A stretch of 64,000 bases of DNA from Phaeobacter porticola (lineage in GTDB: Bacteria; Pseudomonadota; Alphaproteobacteria; Rhodobacterales; Rhodobacteraceae). The number at the start of each line of letters is the position of its first letter. Positions within the stretch are counted from its first letter, which is position 1. This document shows positions 34,555-43,776 of this stretch, piece by piece. The notes beneath the pieces are model-generated. The model was given only the letters and a program-made list of their open reading frames with translations, was not told the origin of the DNA and ran no database searches. The DNA is taken from contig NZ_CP016364.1 of assembly GCF_001888185.1 (NCBI RefSeq), positions 248,001 to 312,000 of the forward strand, given 5' to 3'. Made by a program: the position numbers and the translations under genes.

Positions 34555-35910
34555 TCAGGAGGCTTGGCTGTAGCGAACCCCTTCTGGGCGATGGGTATCA
34601 AATACACTGGCGATGATCCGGGTGATGGCGCGCCCTTCTGGTCGGATCCGAAGATATTTGTCGTCTAGTATCACCAGATCGCCAAAGCGCGTATCAATCT
34701 CTGACAGGTCCGTGTCTAGCTGGTGACTCAGCTTACCGAAACGTTGGAATAGCTCGGTACGATTCAGGCTGAAATCGCACATCAGCATTTCAATGGCGCG
34801 GGCCCGCAGCTTGTCGACTTCGGTCAGTTGATGGCCACGGGCACCGCCAAGCTCGCCTGCCTCAATACGCTGGATATAGGCTGCGGTGGCGGCGGCGTTT
34901 TGCACATAGCCGCCGTCGAAGCGAGATATCGAAGAGGCCCCAACTCCGATCAATGTTGGACAATGGTCATCGGTGTAACCTTGGAAATTACGCCGTAGGT
35001 GACCATTGATGCGGGCCAAATCCAGACCATCCCCGGGTTGCGCAAAATGGTCTATCCCAATGCCTGCAAACCCTGCATTGCGAAATTTGTCGGCGGCCAG
35101 TTCGGCGAGCTGATAGCGGGTTTCGTCACTGGGCAGCGCGATGTCGTCAATCAGTTTCTGCCGTTTCGCTACCCAAGGAACATGGGCATAGCCAAACAGG
35201 GCCACGCGATCAGGGGCCAGTGTGAGAACCTGGTCCACGGTGTCTGAGATACGGGCGGCATTCTGATGGGGCAAGCCGTAAACTAGATCGGTATTGAGCG
35301 AGGTAATGCCGGCGGCGCGCAGATCAGCGACACATACGGCGGTCACGTCAAAGGGCTGAATTCGGCCGATGGCGGCCTGTACCTCGGGGTCAAAATCCTG
35401 AATGCCGATGCTGGCACGATTCATGCCTTCGGCGGCGAGGGCATTAATCTTTTCACGGTCGACCATGGTTGGATCAATCTCGACCGAAAACTCCCAATCG
35501 TCGGTTGGAGGGATGACAGATTTTACCGCTTGCGCCAGCCTGTGAATCAGGGCCGGTGGTAGGATGGTGGGCGTGCCGCCGCCCCAATGGAGCCTTCCCA
35601 TGCGTAATCCTTTGGGCAGGATCTTTGCCAGTAGCGCCAGTTCCTTTTCAACCGTGCCGATATAGCTTTCGACCGGGCTTAATGTCAGGGTTCCCTGGGT
35701 CCGACACGCGCAGAACCAACACAATCGTTCGCAAAAGGGCACGTGGATATAGACCGAGACAGGCACATTTGGATCAAGCGCCGAAAGAGCCTTGCTTTGG
35801 AAGGCGCTACCCACCGCTGGGCTGAACACCGGTGCAGTGGGATAGGATGTGTAGCGGGGCACGCGGCTGTCAAAAAGTCCCAGCGCGCGAAGGCGGGTGA
35901 TCTGTGTCAT
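34555..35910 (-). CDS. hemN: Oxygen-independent coproporphyrinogen III oxidase
   Basis: The protein has 451 residues and makes protoporphyrinogen IX from coproporphyrinogen III without oxygen, in heme synthesis in the cytoplasm. The radical-SAM cluster motif CxxxCxxC is at residues 60-67 in VPFCERLCWFCAC, with the extra Cys69 typical of HemN. The glycine-rich LHWGGGTPT motif follows. An FNR-type site lies upstream, so expression is probably raised at low oxygen. The integrase fragment follows directly, and the native downstream terminator is not visible. Confidence 0.95.
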   Translation of the reverse strand: MTQITRLRALGLFDSRVPRYTSYPTAPVFSPAVGSAFQSKALSALDPNVPVSVYIHVPFCERLCWFCACRTQGTLTLSPVESYIGTVEKELALLAKILPKGLRMGRLHWGGGTPTILPPALIHRLAQAVKSVIPPTDDWEFSVEIDPTMVDREKINALAAEGMNRASIGIQDFDPEVQAAIGRIQPFDVTAVCVADLRAAGITSLNTDLVYGLPHQNAARISDTVDQVLTLAPDRVALFGYAHVPWVAKRQKLIDDIALPSDETRYQLAELAADKFRNAGFAGIGIDHFAQPGDGLDLARINGHLRRNFQGYTDDHCPTLIGVGASSISRFDGGYVQNAAATAAYIQRIEAGELGGARGHQLTEVDKLRARAIEMLMCDFSLNRTELFQRFGKLSHQLDTDLSEIDTRFGDLVILDDKYLRIRPEGRAITRIIASVFDTHRPEGVRYSQAS

Positions 35911-35945
35911 GCCGCCAGCTATGGCTGATTTTGCCTATGCATTCT

Positions 35946-35959
35946 TTGCGCCAAATCAA
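35946..35959 (-). promoter_or_regulatory. FNR/CRP-family binding site upstream of hemN
   Basis: On the - strand the site reads TTGAT-TTGG-CGCAA, against the FNR consensus TTGAT-N4-ATCAA (eight of ten bases). It is centred about 42 bases before the hemN start, which suits an activator. FnrL-type control of hemN is known in Rhodobacteraceae. Confidence 0.55.
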
Positions 35960-35965
35960 ATTCTA

Positions 35966-36661
35966 TCAGGGCAGCGGAGAAACCCCGAGCAGGGTTTCGT
36001 GTAGAAACAGGGTCGCGATCCACAGGCTCAACCCGAGTGTTGTGCGTGCCACGACTGTCTTTATGTGGGCCTGCCGCCACGCACGATCAGTCAGTGGGCT
36101 GAGAGAGATAATTGGGATCTTGGCAAAGTATTGCGCTGCGTCTTCTTGCCCCAGAGCGGTTGTCACCTGGCGATCAAAAGCGACCATCGCAATGAGGGCG
36201 AGCAGGCCGGACCCGCCAAACAGGATTACATGCGCCAGATCGCCATTTGCCAGCATATGAGCCAGAGACCAGAGAAGTAGCGCCAAGAGCAACGGATGCC
36301 GACTGAGCGCTGCCAACCCGAACGTTGTCTTCGCCGGGTCGGCCTTGTCTGACCCACCAAGGGTGAAGGGGGTATCGATACCAATTGCGCAGGCAGCCAG
36401 TACAAACACCAATGGCATCAAAAGCATAGGGGCCCACCGCTGCCATGGTGCTGGCGGCCACAGTTCAATATAGGGGGCTTCGGCGGCGGCTATCAGCACC
36501 CAGCCAAAAAGCACCAAAGATAGTAGGCCATAAGCCGAGAAATAGGCACGCCGACCTATCGTACTAATCAGCCAGCCACGTAGATTGCCGAGACGAGGCA
36601 CGAAGTGGCTGGTTGCAAACAGCAGCAGAGAAAGAGTAAATCCCAGCCAACTAGCTGACAT
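35966..36661 (-). CDS. NnrU-family membrane protein
   Basis: The protein has 231 residues and several membrane helices. The segment LSRHPLLLALLLWSLAHMLA followed by NGD is the hallmark of the NnrU family, first described near nitric oxide reductase genes and related to isoprenylcysteine methyltransferase-like folds. The function is not settled. It lies between maiA and hemN on the same strand, so it may share the homogentisate transcript. Confidence 0.85.
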   Translation of the reverse strand: MSASWLGFTLSLLLFATSHFVPRLGNLRGWLISTIGRRAYFSAYGLLSLVLFGWVLIAAAEAPYIELWPPAPWQRWAPMLLMPLVFVLAACAIGIDTPFTLGGSDKADPAKTTFGLAALSRHPLLLALLLWSLAHMLANGDLAHVILFGGSGLLALIAMVAFDRQVTTALGQEDAAQYFAKIPIISLSPLTDRAWRQAHIKTVVARTTLGLSLWIATLFLHETLLGVSPLP

Positions 36662-36681
36662 CTGGTAAGTCCTAACAGTGT

Positions 36682-37323
36682 TCAGATTGCCGAATGTACC
36701 TTATCCGGTTGGGCAGCAACGAACGCAGGGTTTTCTGTACATGCGGCCTCAATCGTCACAAGGCGTGGCATATCTGCGAAGTCGACCTCCCACCGGCGTG
36801 CGTTGTAGAGTTGCGGCATTAGACAAATATCAGCCAAACCCGGATGAGACCCGGTGCAATAGGGGGTTGGCGGATACCCCTTGAGCAGGGTCTCAAAGGC
36901 CTCAAGACCGGGACGAATAAAGTGACGCATCCAGGCTCTCGGCATGTCGCTGGTGTCTGAGGTCAGGCTGGTTGCATGGCGTGCAACTTGCAGATTACAA
37001 ATGGGATGCAGATCCACCGCAATCGAGTGTGCCAAGGCCATTGCCATTGCGCGGTCTGCCGGGGCTTTGGGCAAAAGGCTCAAGTCGCGGGTCTGGTCTA
37101 GATAGTCGAGGATCGCGAGGGACTGCGTCAGCCGCAGGCCATCGATGTCGAGCACAGGCACAAACCCCTGCGGATTACGGGTCAGGTGCTTGGCGCTATG
37201 GTGTTCACCCTTCACCAGATCCACCGTGACCGACCTGTAACGAATGCCCGCAAGGTTCAATGCGATGCGCACCCGGTAACTGGCTGAAGAGCGCCAGTAG
37301 TCATAAAGAACCGCATCTGCCAT
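36682..37323 (-). CDS. maiA: Maleylacetoacetate isomerase
   Basis: The protein has 213 residues, a zeta-class glutathione S-transferase that turns maleylacetoacetate into fumarylacetoacetate in homogentisate breakdown. The active-site segment DYWRSSASYRVRIALNLAG near residue 8 has the SSxxS/YRVRIAL pattern of the family. NPQGFVPVLDIDG and LTQSLAILDYLDQT follow, as in the thioredoxin-fold GSH site. It is in the same cluster as hmgA and fahA, which supplies the other two steps. Confidence 0.94.
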   Translation of the reverse strand: MADAVLYDYWRSSASYRVRIALNLAGIRYRSVTVDLVKGEHHSAKHLTRNPQGFVPVLDIDGLRLTQSLAILDYLDQTRDLSLLPKAPADRAMAMALAHSIAVDLHPICNLQVARHATSLTSDTSDMPRAWMRHFIRPGLEAFETLLKGYPPTPYCTGSHPGLADICLMPQLYNARRWEVDFADMPRLVTIEAACTENPAFVAAQPDKVHSAI

Positions 37324-37427
37324 CGTAAATCTCCCATATTAGACCCTGTTATCAGGATTGTGGCGCGCCCCCCTAATCTCGGCCCTCAGTTTGACCGGGG
37401 GCATGTCCAAAAGAACGGGTCTGGTGT

Positions 37428-37970
37428 TCAGATCTCGCTGAGCTCTTTGGCATGTAGCCAATCGGCATGTTTCGGGGCTTTTTTGGTCTTGGCCCACTCG
37501 TCAAGCATTTCCCATTTCACGGCGTTCAATTGCTTTAGTAAGGCGTCTTCTTTTGGATCTGGACAAGCCAGCTCGACGCGGTGGCCATTGGGGTCGAAGA
37601 AGTAGATTGAATGGAAGATGGAATGATCTGTGACCCCCAACACCTCAACACCATTGGTTTCCAGATGATCCTTGTACTGGAGCAGGGTATCGCGGTCTTT
37701 CACCTTAAAGGCGATGTGCTGCACCCAAATCGGTGTGTTGCGGTCACGGTCCATCTCGGGTTTGGTTGGCAGTTCAAAAAACGCCAATATGTTGCCATTC
37801 CCCGCATCCATGAAGATATGCATGTAAGGGTCTGGTTCATGGGTCGATGGCACATGGTCCTCAGCAATGGCGAGAACAAAGTCCATGTTCAGCATCTTGT
37901 TGTACCACTCCACCGTTTGCTTGGCGTCCTTGCAGCGGTAGGCCACGTGGTGAATTTGCTCAATCTTCAT
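37428..37970 (-). CDS. VOC (glyoxalase-fold) family protein
   Basis: The protein has 180 residues. Beta-alpha-beta-beta units are visible, with metal-site candidates in QIHHVAYRCKD (His7/His8), VQHIAFKVKD and GHRVELACP (Glu). The length fits a one-chain two-module VOC protein. It overlaps the DUF2783 gene by four bases and lies in the homogentisate cluster. It could be a dioxygenase or isomerase for an aromatic intermediate; the substrate is unknown. Confidence 0.8.
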   Translation of the reverse strand: MKIEQIHHVAYRCKDAKQTVEWYNKMLNMDFVLAIAEDHVPSTHEPDPYMHIFMDAGNGNILAFFELPTKPEMDRDRNTPIWVQHIAFKVKDRDTLLQYKDHLETNGVEVLGVTDHSIFHSIYFFDPNGHRVELACPDPKEDALLKQLNAVKWEMLDEWAKTKKAPKHADWLHAKELSEI

Positions 37971-38185
37971 GCGTGACTCTCCTCTTGGGGCAGCGCGGCA
38001 ACGGCCAACGCTTGGGTCAGGATTGCGCGGTTTCCAATGTGGTTGGCGAGCACCAGAACCAGTCGTGCGTTCAACGCGTCACTGTCGGCTTTGCTCAAGC
38101 CCTCATGTGCGGCCAGGAGATCAGCGTAGAAATCATCGGCCCGTTCGATATTGGGAGACAGGTTCAGTTTTTGCGTGGTCTTCAT
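37967..38185 (-). CDS. DUF2783 small protein
   Basis: The protein has 72 residues. The pattern LNLSPNIERADDFYADLLAA followed by HEGLS and NARLVLVLANHIG matches the DUF2783 family, small proteins found beside flavin monooxygenases of aromatic degradation. It overlaps both neighbours by four bases, so it is probably translated with the monooxygenase. Its role is unknown; a partner or stability factor for the monooxygenase is a guess. Confidence 0.8.
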   Translation of the reverse strand: MKTTQKLNLSPNIERADDFYADLLAAHEGLSKADSDALNARLVLVLANHIGNRAILTQALAVAALPQEESHA

Positions 38186-39801
38186 GCCGTGTTCTCCTTA
38201 CCGATCGCGCGGCGCAGAGCAGCGCGGAATTGAGGCTCATCAAAAGCGGGGCGGCGGGCAGCGACGTGCTGATCAGGGCGGATCAGATAGACGGCACTTT
38301 CAGCATCACCCAGATACCGCTCTCTCAGGGCGCGGGTCTTGTCGTCGTGCGTTATCAGGGCCAATCGCGTGACGGTTACACCTGCCTCTTCAAAACTATC
38401 AGGCGCTTCTGCGTTGATGGTCAGCAGGGTAAAGCGATCCGCCAGATGTGGCAGAAGATACCCGTCCGCTGTTGGGGCGTCGGGGCAAGGGCTGCCCGGT
38501 ATCGTGCGGGCTGGACCATGTAGCGCATCGGCGGAGTTTAGGGACGAGCCGACATAGGAACAGGGCAGCGACAAGCGGCCTGAGTTCACAAGGGGGCGGG
38601 CAAATTCATATTGTTCAGACAGATCCAAGACCGCATCGCGCAGCAGTCGACTCATCTCGGATTTTGGTGTGATGAAATCGGTCGAACGTGACGAATTGAG
38701 GATATTTTCATCCGCCCCATGGACGCGTTCCGCATTGTAGGTGTCCAACAGGCTGTCTGGCGCCTTGTCCTCCAGAACCAATTTCAGCTTCCAGCAGAGA
38801 TTGTCAGTGTCCTGTAGTCCCGAATTCGCGCCGCGCGCACCAAAAGGCGAAACCTGATGTGCGGCATCACCGGCAAACAGGACGCGGCCATGGCGGAATT
38901 TCTCCATCCTGCGGCACTGGAAGGTATAGATGGAAACCCACTCCAGCTCGAACTTTACATCCTCTCCCAGCATTTCACGGATTCGGGGGATGACGTTCTC
39001 GGGGAGTTTTTCGCGCTCTTTGTCGATGTCCCATCCAAGCTGAAGGTCGATGCGCCAGACACCATCCGGCTGTTTATGTAGCAAGGCCGATTGGCCCTTG
39101 TTGAAGGGAGGATCAAACCAGAACCAACGCTCTGTCGGGAAATCCGCATCCATGATGACATCTGCGATTAGGAAGTTATCCTCAAACACCCGGCCCACGA
39201 AATCGAGCCCGAGCATCTGCCGGGTCGGAGAGCCGGCCCCGTCGCAGGCAATCAACCAGTCGCCCTCGATATTGTAGGCCCCTTCTGGTGTGTCGATCTC
39301 GATTGTCACGTGATCGTCATGAGTGCCGATGGCAGAGACCTTGTTGCGGCCCCGGATATCGATTGTGGCACCAGCCTCTTGCAATTCACGCAAGCGGTGC
39401 ACCAGATATTCTTCAAAATAATATTGCTGTAGATTGATAAACGCCGGACGGGCGTGGCCTGCTTCTGGTAGCAGGTTGAAATCATAGACCTTGCGGTCAT
39501 CAAAGAAAACTTTGCCCAGGTTCCATTGGACGCCTTTTTCAACAAGCGGATCACCAAGACCCAGCCGATCTGCGATTTCGAGGGTGCGTTTGGAGAAACA
39601 AATTGCCCGACTGCCAAAGCTGACCTTGTCGTTGTCATCCAGAACCACAACACCGATTCCTTGCTGAGCAAGGTCAATGGCCGCCGCCAGTCCAACGGGG
39701 CCGGCGCCAATGATAATCACTGGATGGCGCACCGGTACGGAGGCATCCTGGTCCTCACTGCGCTGGTAGGGGTACAAGGGAACTTCAAAGATCTTGTTCA
39801 T
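38182..39801 (-). CDS. FAD-dependent aromatic monooxygenase (MhpA-like)
   Basis: The protein has 539 residues from the ATG at 39801, which follows GGGAGGAAACCAG; an ATG seven codons upstream lacks this spacing. FAD sites are visible: IIGAGPVGLAAAIDLAQQG near residue 30, the DG motif in ACDGAGSPTRQMLG, and GRVLFAGDAAHQVSPFGARG. The family hydroxylates phenolic rings with NADPH and oxygen. In this cluster it probably converts a hydroxyphenyl acid into homogentisate or prepares a related substrate, which is inference. Confidence 0.85.
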   Translation of the reverse strand: MNKIFEVPLYPYQRSEDQDASVPVRHPVIIIGAGPVGLAAAIDLAQQGIGVVVLDDNDKVSFGSRAICFSKRTLEIADRLGLGDPLVEKGVQWNLGKVFFDDRKVYDFNLLPEAGHARPAFINLQQYYFEEYLVHRLRELQEAGATIDIRGRNKVSAIGTHDDHVTIEIDTPEGAYNIEGDWLIACDGAGSPTRQMLGLDFVGRVFEDNFLIADVIMDADFPTERWFWFDPPFNKGQSALLHKQPDGVWRIDLQLGWDIDKEREKLPENVIPRIREMLGEDVKFELEWVSIYTFQCRRMEKFRHGRVLFAGDAAHQVSPFGARGANSGLQDTDNLCWKLKLVLEDKAPDSLLDTYNAERVHGADENILNSSRSTDFITPKSEMSRLLRDAVLDLSEQYEFARPLVNSGRLSLPCSYVGSSLNSADALHGPARTIPGSPCPDAPTADGYLLPHLADRFTLLTINAEAPDSFEEAGVTVTRLALITHDDKTRALRERYLGDAESAVYLIRPDQHVAARRPAFDEPQFRAALRRAIGKENTA

Positions 39802-39951
39802 CTGGTTTCCTCCCAAAGTCACGTGTCGCTGGGCACAGCTCTCTCTTGTCCCGGCACGGATAAGCCGAGATTAGACAGAAGCGTCTCATAGGTTTGGTTG
39901 GGGCGATAGGATCTGGATCAAATCGCCCCGAATACAGGCCTTCGCTGACTC

Positions 39952-40902
39952 TTAGCCTTGCAGCGCGTCCCACATCTCCAGATCGCGCTGGGCGGTCCAG
40001 ATACGGGGGGTGTCGATGCCCCGTGCCTCGTCATAGGCGCGGGCGACGTTGAACGGCAGGCAATGCTCGTAGATCGCATAGTCAGAGAACTTGGGGTCAC
40101 ATTCAGCGCGCACGGCGTCCCAGGCTTCTTTCAGTGTTCCGTTGCGGGCCGCGACGCGGGCCGCCGGGCGATAGGTGCTTTCGACAAAATCACGAGTGTT
40201 TTCAATGGCGGCATTGACCATCTCCTTACCAACCAGCGCGTCGCCACGGCCCGGTGCGATGGCGTCGACGTCGAATGCTGCGATAGCGTCGAGCGTATCT
40301 CCCCAATCGCAGAAATGGCCGTCGCCGCAATAGCAGGCGGAGTGGTATTCCACGATGTCTCCGGTGAACATAACGTTCTGATCTGGGACATGAACCACGA
40401 TGTCTCCCGCTGTATGAGCCCGGCCCAAGTGCATCAGGTCAACACGGCGGTTGCCCAGATAGACCGTCATATCATCGGAAAACGTTGTGGTTGGATAGGT
40501 CAGTCCAGGAATGCTCTCATGGCCTTCGAACAGGCGAGGGAAGCGTTGGAATTCACTGTCCCAATCTTCCTGTCCGCGTTCCACCACCATGGCGCGGGCG
40601 GCGTCGCCCATAATGATCTGCTGAGCGCCAAAGGCCGAGGCGCCCAGAACACGCACGGCGTGGTAATGGGTCAGGGCCACATGGGTGATTGGCTTGTCTG
40701 TGACGGAGCGCACGCATTCGATGACCTTATTGGCCAGTCTGGGCGTCGCCTGCGCTTCTATGATCATGACAGAGTCATCGCCAATAATAACGCCAGAATT
40801 GGGGTCGCCCTCAGCGGTAAAGGCGTAGATCCCTTCACCGATCTCATCAAATGTGATCTTTTTTTCGGTAAGGTCCCCTTGGGACGCAAAGGCCTTGGCC
40901 AT
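39952..40902 (-). CDS. MBL-fold hydrolase with altered metal motif
   Basis: The protein has 316 residues. The usual HxHxDH signature is THYHAVRVLG here: His79 and His81 are kept, but the Asp and His are Val83 and Arg84. The later metal residues His163 (GRAHTAGD) and Asp182 (FTGD) are present. It may bind one metal only or use another ligand set. It lies between fahA and the flavin monooxygenase on the same strand, so it probably acts in aromatic breakdown. The substrate is unknown. Confidence 0.8.
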   Translation of the reverse strand: MAKAFASQGDLTEKKITFDEIGEGIYAFTAEGDPNSGVIIGDDSVMIIEAQATPRLANKVIECVRSVTDKPITHVALTHYHAVRVLGASAFGAQQIIMGDAARAMVVERGQEDWDSEFQRFPRLFEGHESIPGLTYPTTTFSDDMTVYLGNRRVDLMHLGRAHTAGDIVVHVPDQNVMFTGDIVEYHSACYCGDGHFCDWGDTLDAIAAFDVDAIAPGRGDALVGKEMVNAAIENTRDFVESTYRPAARVAARNGTLKEAWDAVRAECDPKFSDYAIYEHCLPFNVARAYDEARGIDTPRIWTAQRDLEMWDALQG

Positions 40903-40927
40903 GGTTCTGTCCTTTCAATGGTGTGCT

Positions 40928-40949
40928 GGAGGCCATTTCGGGAGCCTCC
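40928..40949. repeat. Intergenic GGAGGC/GCCTCC hairpin
   Basis: GGAGGC (40928-40933) pairs with GCCTCC (40944-40949), followed by GGCGGGGATATTTT on the + strand. This kind of short palindrome is common between Roseobacter genes. It may moderate transcription or mRNA stability between fahA and the MBL gene. Confidence 0.5.
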
Positions 40950-40984
40950 GGCGGGGATATTTTCAACCAGAAGAAATGCGGGCC

Positions 40985-42241
40985 TTACCGCTTAAAGGGA
41001 TCTTGCAGCGCTGGCAGCACAGTGCCGGTACAATCGCCGAACCCGATGGTGTAGCCATTGCCCATGGCGGCACCTTTCAGGGTCAAGATGTCGCCGTCAG
41101 CGATGAAGGTGCGTTCATCGCCGGTCTCCAGTGTGAGGGGTTCCTTGCCGCCCCAGCTGAGTTCCAAGAGGGAACCACGGCTGTCCTTGGTCGGACCTGA
41201 AATGGTGCCCGAGCCGAGCAGATCGCCGGGTGTCATGGGGCAGCCGGAGGTCGTGTGATGTGCGAGTTGCTGTGCGGCAGAATAATACATTTCCTTGTAG
41301 TTGGTCCGCGCGATGGTACTCGCAGCTTTCCCTTTTGGTGCCATTGTGACCTCCAGATCGATATCATAGAGCATCGGTCCGCAGTCTTTCAAATGATCCA
41401 AGAGTTCTACGTCGCGCACCGGTGTGTCACAGCGAAACGGATCAAGCGCCGCTTTGGTCACGATCCAGGGAGAGATCGAAGTCGCAGTGGCCTTTGCCTG
41501 AAACGGACCAAGAGGCTGGTATTCCCATGCTTGGATATCGCGTGCGGACCAGTCGTTCAGCAGCACATAGCCAAAGATGTGGTCGTCGGCCTCTTGAACG
41601 GTGATTGGACCATCTGATGGGGTGCCCACAATGGCTCCCATCTCCAGCTCGATATCAAAGCGCGCACTGGGGGCCCAGCGGGGTGCGTCATCATTTGGGC
41701 CTTTTAGCTGCCCCCAAGGCCTGCGGATATCCGTGCCCGAGACCACAACGGAGGATGCTCGCCCGTTGTACCCAATTGGAATATGCAACCAATTGGGCGG
41801 CAATGCGTTTTCGGCCCCCCGGAACATGGTGCCAACATTGGTGGCATGATGTCGCCCGGCATAGAAATCTGTGTATTCGCTAACGGCAACTGGCAGATGC
41901 ATCTCGGCCTCTGCTATTGGCACCAAAAGGAGTTCTGTTTTGGCCTGCTCAGGTGCCTCTTCCGCCAATAACGCGGTCAGCCGATCCCGGAGCGCGGCCC
42001 AGACGGCGGGACCCTCTTCCATCACCTCATTCCAATACGGCATCTCGAACAGCGGCTCATCGTTCAACTGCACCAGCCCCTCGGCTTCGGCAGCTTGCAG
42101 GTCAAGGATCATGTCCCCGATGGCAACACCGCAGCGCGGATCACTATCGGCGGTCGAGAAGACGCCATAGGGCAGGTTGTTCAGCGGGAAGGGGTGGGAT
42201 GGGTTGTTGGCAGATGCAACCCAGGATTTTTTCAGAGACAT
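40985..42241 (-). CDS. fahA: Fumarylacetoacetase
   Basis: The protein has 418 residues and splits fumarylacetoacetate to fumarate and acetoacetate, the last step of homogentisate breakdown. Family marks are VSEYTDFYAGRHHATNVGTM near residue 118 (Asp and catalytic His), GPNDDAPRWAPSARFDIELE and GSGTISGPTKDSRGSLLELS. The length equals that of eukaryotic and bacterial FAH. It is cotranscribed downstream of hmgA. Confidence 0.96.
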   Translation of the reverse strand: MSLKKSWVASANNPSHPFPLNNLPYGVFSTADSDPRCGVAIGDMILDLQAAEAEGLVQLNDEPLFEMPYWNEVMEEGPAVWAALRDRLTALLAEEAPEQAKTELLLVPIAEAEMHLPVAVSEYTDFYAGRHHATNVGTMFRGAENALPPNWLHIPIGYNGRASSVVVSGTDIRRPWGQLKGPNDDAPRWAPSARFDIELEMGAIVGTPSDGPITVQEADDHIFGYVLLNDWSARDIQAWEYQPLGPFQAKATATSISPWIVTKAALDPFRCDTPVRDVELLDHLKDCGPMLYDIDLEVTMAPKGKAASTIARTNYKEMYYSAAQQLAHHTTSGCPMTPGDLLGSGTISGPTKDSRGSLLELSWGGKEPLTLETGDERTFIADGDILTLKGAAMGNGYTIGFGDCTGTVLPALQDPFKR

Positions 42242-42333
42242 GAGCGTTCCTAATGTCTGAGGCCCCTAGTTCGTCGAACTGCTGGGCGCTTGTTCAGCTT
42301 TGGTGATTGGGTCGAGAGCGAAGCGGAGTGTGG

Positions 42334-42357
42334 TGGGTGCGCAGGAAGGCGCACCCA
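42334..42357. terminator. Palindromic hairpin downstream of hmgA
   Basis: TGGGTGCGC (42334-42342) and GCGCACCCA (42349-42357) pair perfectly over a six-base loop, just after the hmgA stop. There is no U-run, so it may be a repetitive extragenic element that limits read-through into fahA rather than a full terminator. Confidence 0.5.
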
Positions 42358-42361
42358 ACGT

Positions 42362-43723
42362 TTACTTCACGCCGGGGCTGCCATCGAATTTCTTTTCGAT
42401 ATCCGACCAGCAATCGATATAATCGTCCTGTAGCGGGGCTTCTTTGGCGGCAAATCTGGTTAGATGCTGCGGGAAACGGGTTTCGAACATGAAGGACATG
42501 GTATTGTCCAATTTCTCAGGGCCAAGCTTTGCATTAGAGGCACCTTCAAAGGCGTTTTTATCAGGTCCGTGTGGCAGCATCATATTATGCAGGCTAACAC
42601 CGCCCGGGACGAACCCTTGTGGTTTGGCATCGTACTGGCCATAGATATTGCCCATCAGTTCCGACATAATGTTTTTGTGATACCAAGGCGGGCGGAATGT
42701 ATTTTCGGCTACCATCCAGCGTTCCCGGAACAGGACGAAATCGATATTGGCGGTGCCGGGCTGACCAGAGGGGGCTGTCAGGACCGTGAATATCGACGGA
42801 TCGGGGTGATCGAACAGGATCGCGCCCACCGGGCAATAGGTCCGTAGATCGTACTTCACAGGCGCATAATTCCCGTGCCAGGCGACAACGTCGAGAGGAG
42901 ACTGGCCTATCTTTGTCTCATGGAACTGGCCGCACCATTTGATCGTGACGGTTGAGGGCACTTCGCGATCTTCGTAAGCTGCGACCGGGGCTTTGAAGTC
43001 ACGTGGATTGGCCATGCAATTGGCCCCGATCGGGCCCCGTCCGGGTAGTTCAAATTTCTGACCGTAGTTTTCACAGACAAAACCACGGCAGGGTCCTTCG
43101 AGGACTTCAACCCGGTAAACCAGTCCGCGGGGGATGATGGCAATCTCTTGTGGTTCGAGATCGATAATCCCGAGTTCGGTCGCAAAGCGGAGCCGACCCT
43201 CTTGCGGGACCACCAGAAGTTCTGAATCGGCTGAGAAGAAATAGCTGTCCACCATCGAGTCCGTCACCAGGTAGACATGGCTTGCCATCCCGACCTGAGT
43301 GTTCACGTCCCCCGCGGTTGTCATGGTGTGCATACCTGTCAGCCAAGTATGCGATTGCTCGCTATGGGGTACCGGGTCCCAACGATACTGGCCGAGGCTG
43401 ACAACATCAGGGTCCACATGAGGCGCCGACTTCCAATAAGGAAGGTCAATCTTTTCATAGCGGTGCGAGTGTTTGACCGAGGGGTGGATGCGGTAGCACC
43501 AGGTCCGCTCGTTCTGGTGGCTGGGGGCTGTAAAAGCGGTGCCGCTCAGCTGCTCGCCATAAAGGCCATAGTCGCATTTTTGTGGGCTGTTCATGCCCTG
43601 TGGCAGCGCACCGGGTAGGGCCTCGGTTTCATAGTCATTTCCAAAACCGGGCATATAGCCCTCGTGTGGCCCGGCAAGGGAGGGGGCCTGGATCATCTCA
43701 TGTGGATCGACGGGACGATTCAT
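42362..43723 (-). CDS. hmgA: Homogentisate 1,2-dioxygenase
   Basis: The protein has 453 residues from the ATG at 43723, which has an AAGGAACG ribosome binding site; the longer frame upstream crosses the promoter region. It opens the homogentisate ring to maleylacetoacetate using Fe(II) and oxygen. Conserved segments are [16 protein letters not shown] at the start, [26 protein letters not shown], and [20 protein letters not shown], which carries iron-binding His and Glu. It is first in the catabolic cluster and divergent from a MarR regulator. Confidence 0.96.
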   Translation of the reverse strand: MNRPVDPHEMIQAPSLAGPHEGYMPGFGNDYETEALPGALPQGMNSPQKCDYGLYGEQLSGTAFTAPSHQNERTWCYRIHPSVKHSHRYEKIDLPYWKSAPHVDPDVVSLGQYRWDPVPHSEQSHTWLTGMHTMTTAGDVNTQVGMASHVYLVTDSMVDSYFFSADSELLVVPQEGRLRFATELGIIDLEPQEIAIIPRGLVYRVEVLEGPCRGFVCENYGQKFELPGRGPIGANCMANPRDFKAPVAAYEDREVPSTVTIKWCGQFHETKIGQSPLDVVAWHGNYAPVKYDLRTYCPVGAILFDHPDPSIFTVLTAPSGQPGTANIDFVLFRERWMVAENTFRPPWYHKNIMSELMGNIYGQYDAKPQGFVPGGVSLHNMMLPHGPDKNAFEGASNAKLGPEKLDNTMSFMFETRFPQHLTRFAAKEAPLQDDYIDCWSDIEKKFDGSPGVK

Positions 43724-43758
43724 GACGCGTTCCTTTTTGTTGCTGATGATGTCGGTAA

Positions 43759-43776
43759 TAGTTGATTTTGTAACTA
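43759..43776. promoter_or_regulatory. Candidate MarR operator between hmgA and its regulator
   Basis: TAGTTGATTTTGTAACTA is an imperfect palindrome with TAGTT and AACTA arms in the 73-base gap between the divergent genes. MarR proteins bind such sites of about 18 bases and release them on ligand binding. The site would cover both promoters. Confidence 0.5.

Noticed and set aside
39958-40995. 345-codon + strand frame opposite the MBL gene
   Set aside because: The MBL fold and the cluster order are clear on the - strand; the + frame has no family features.
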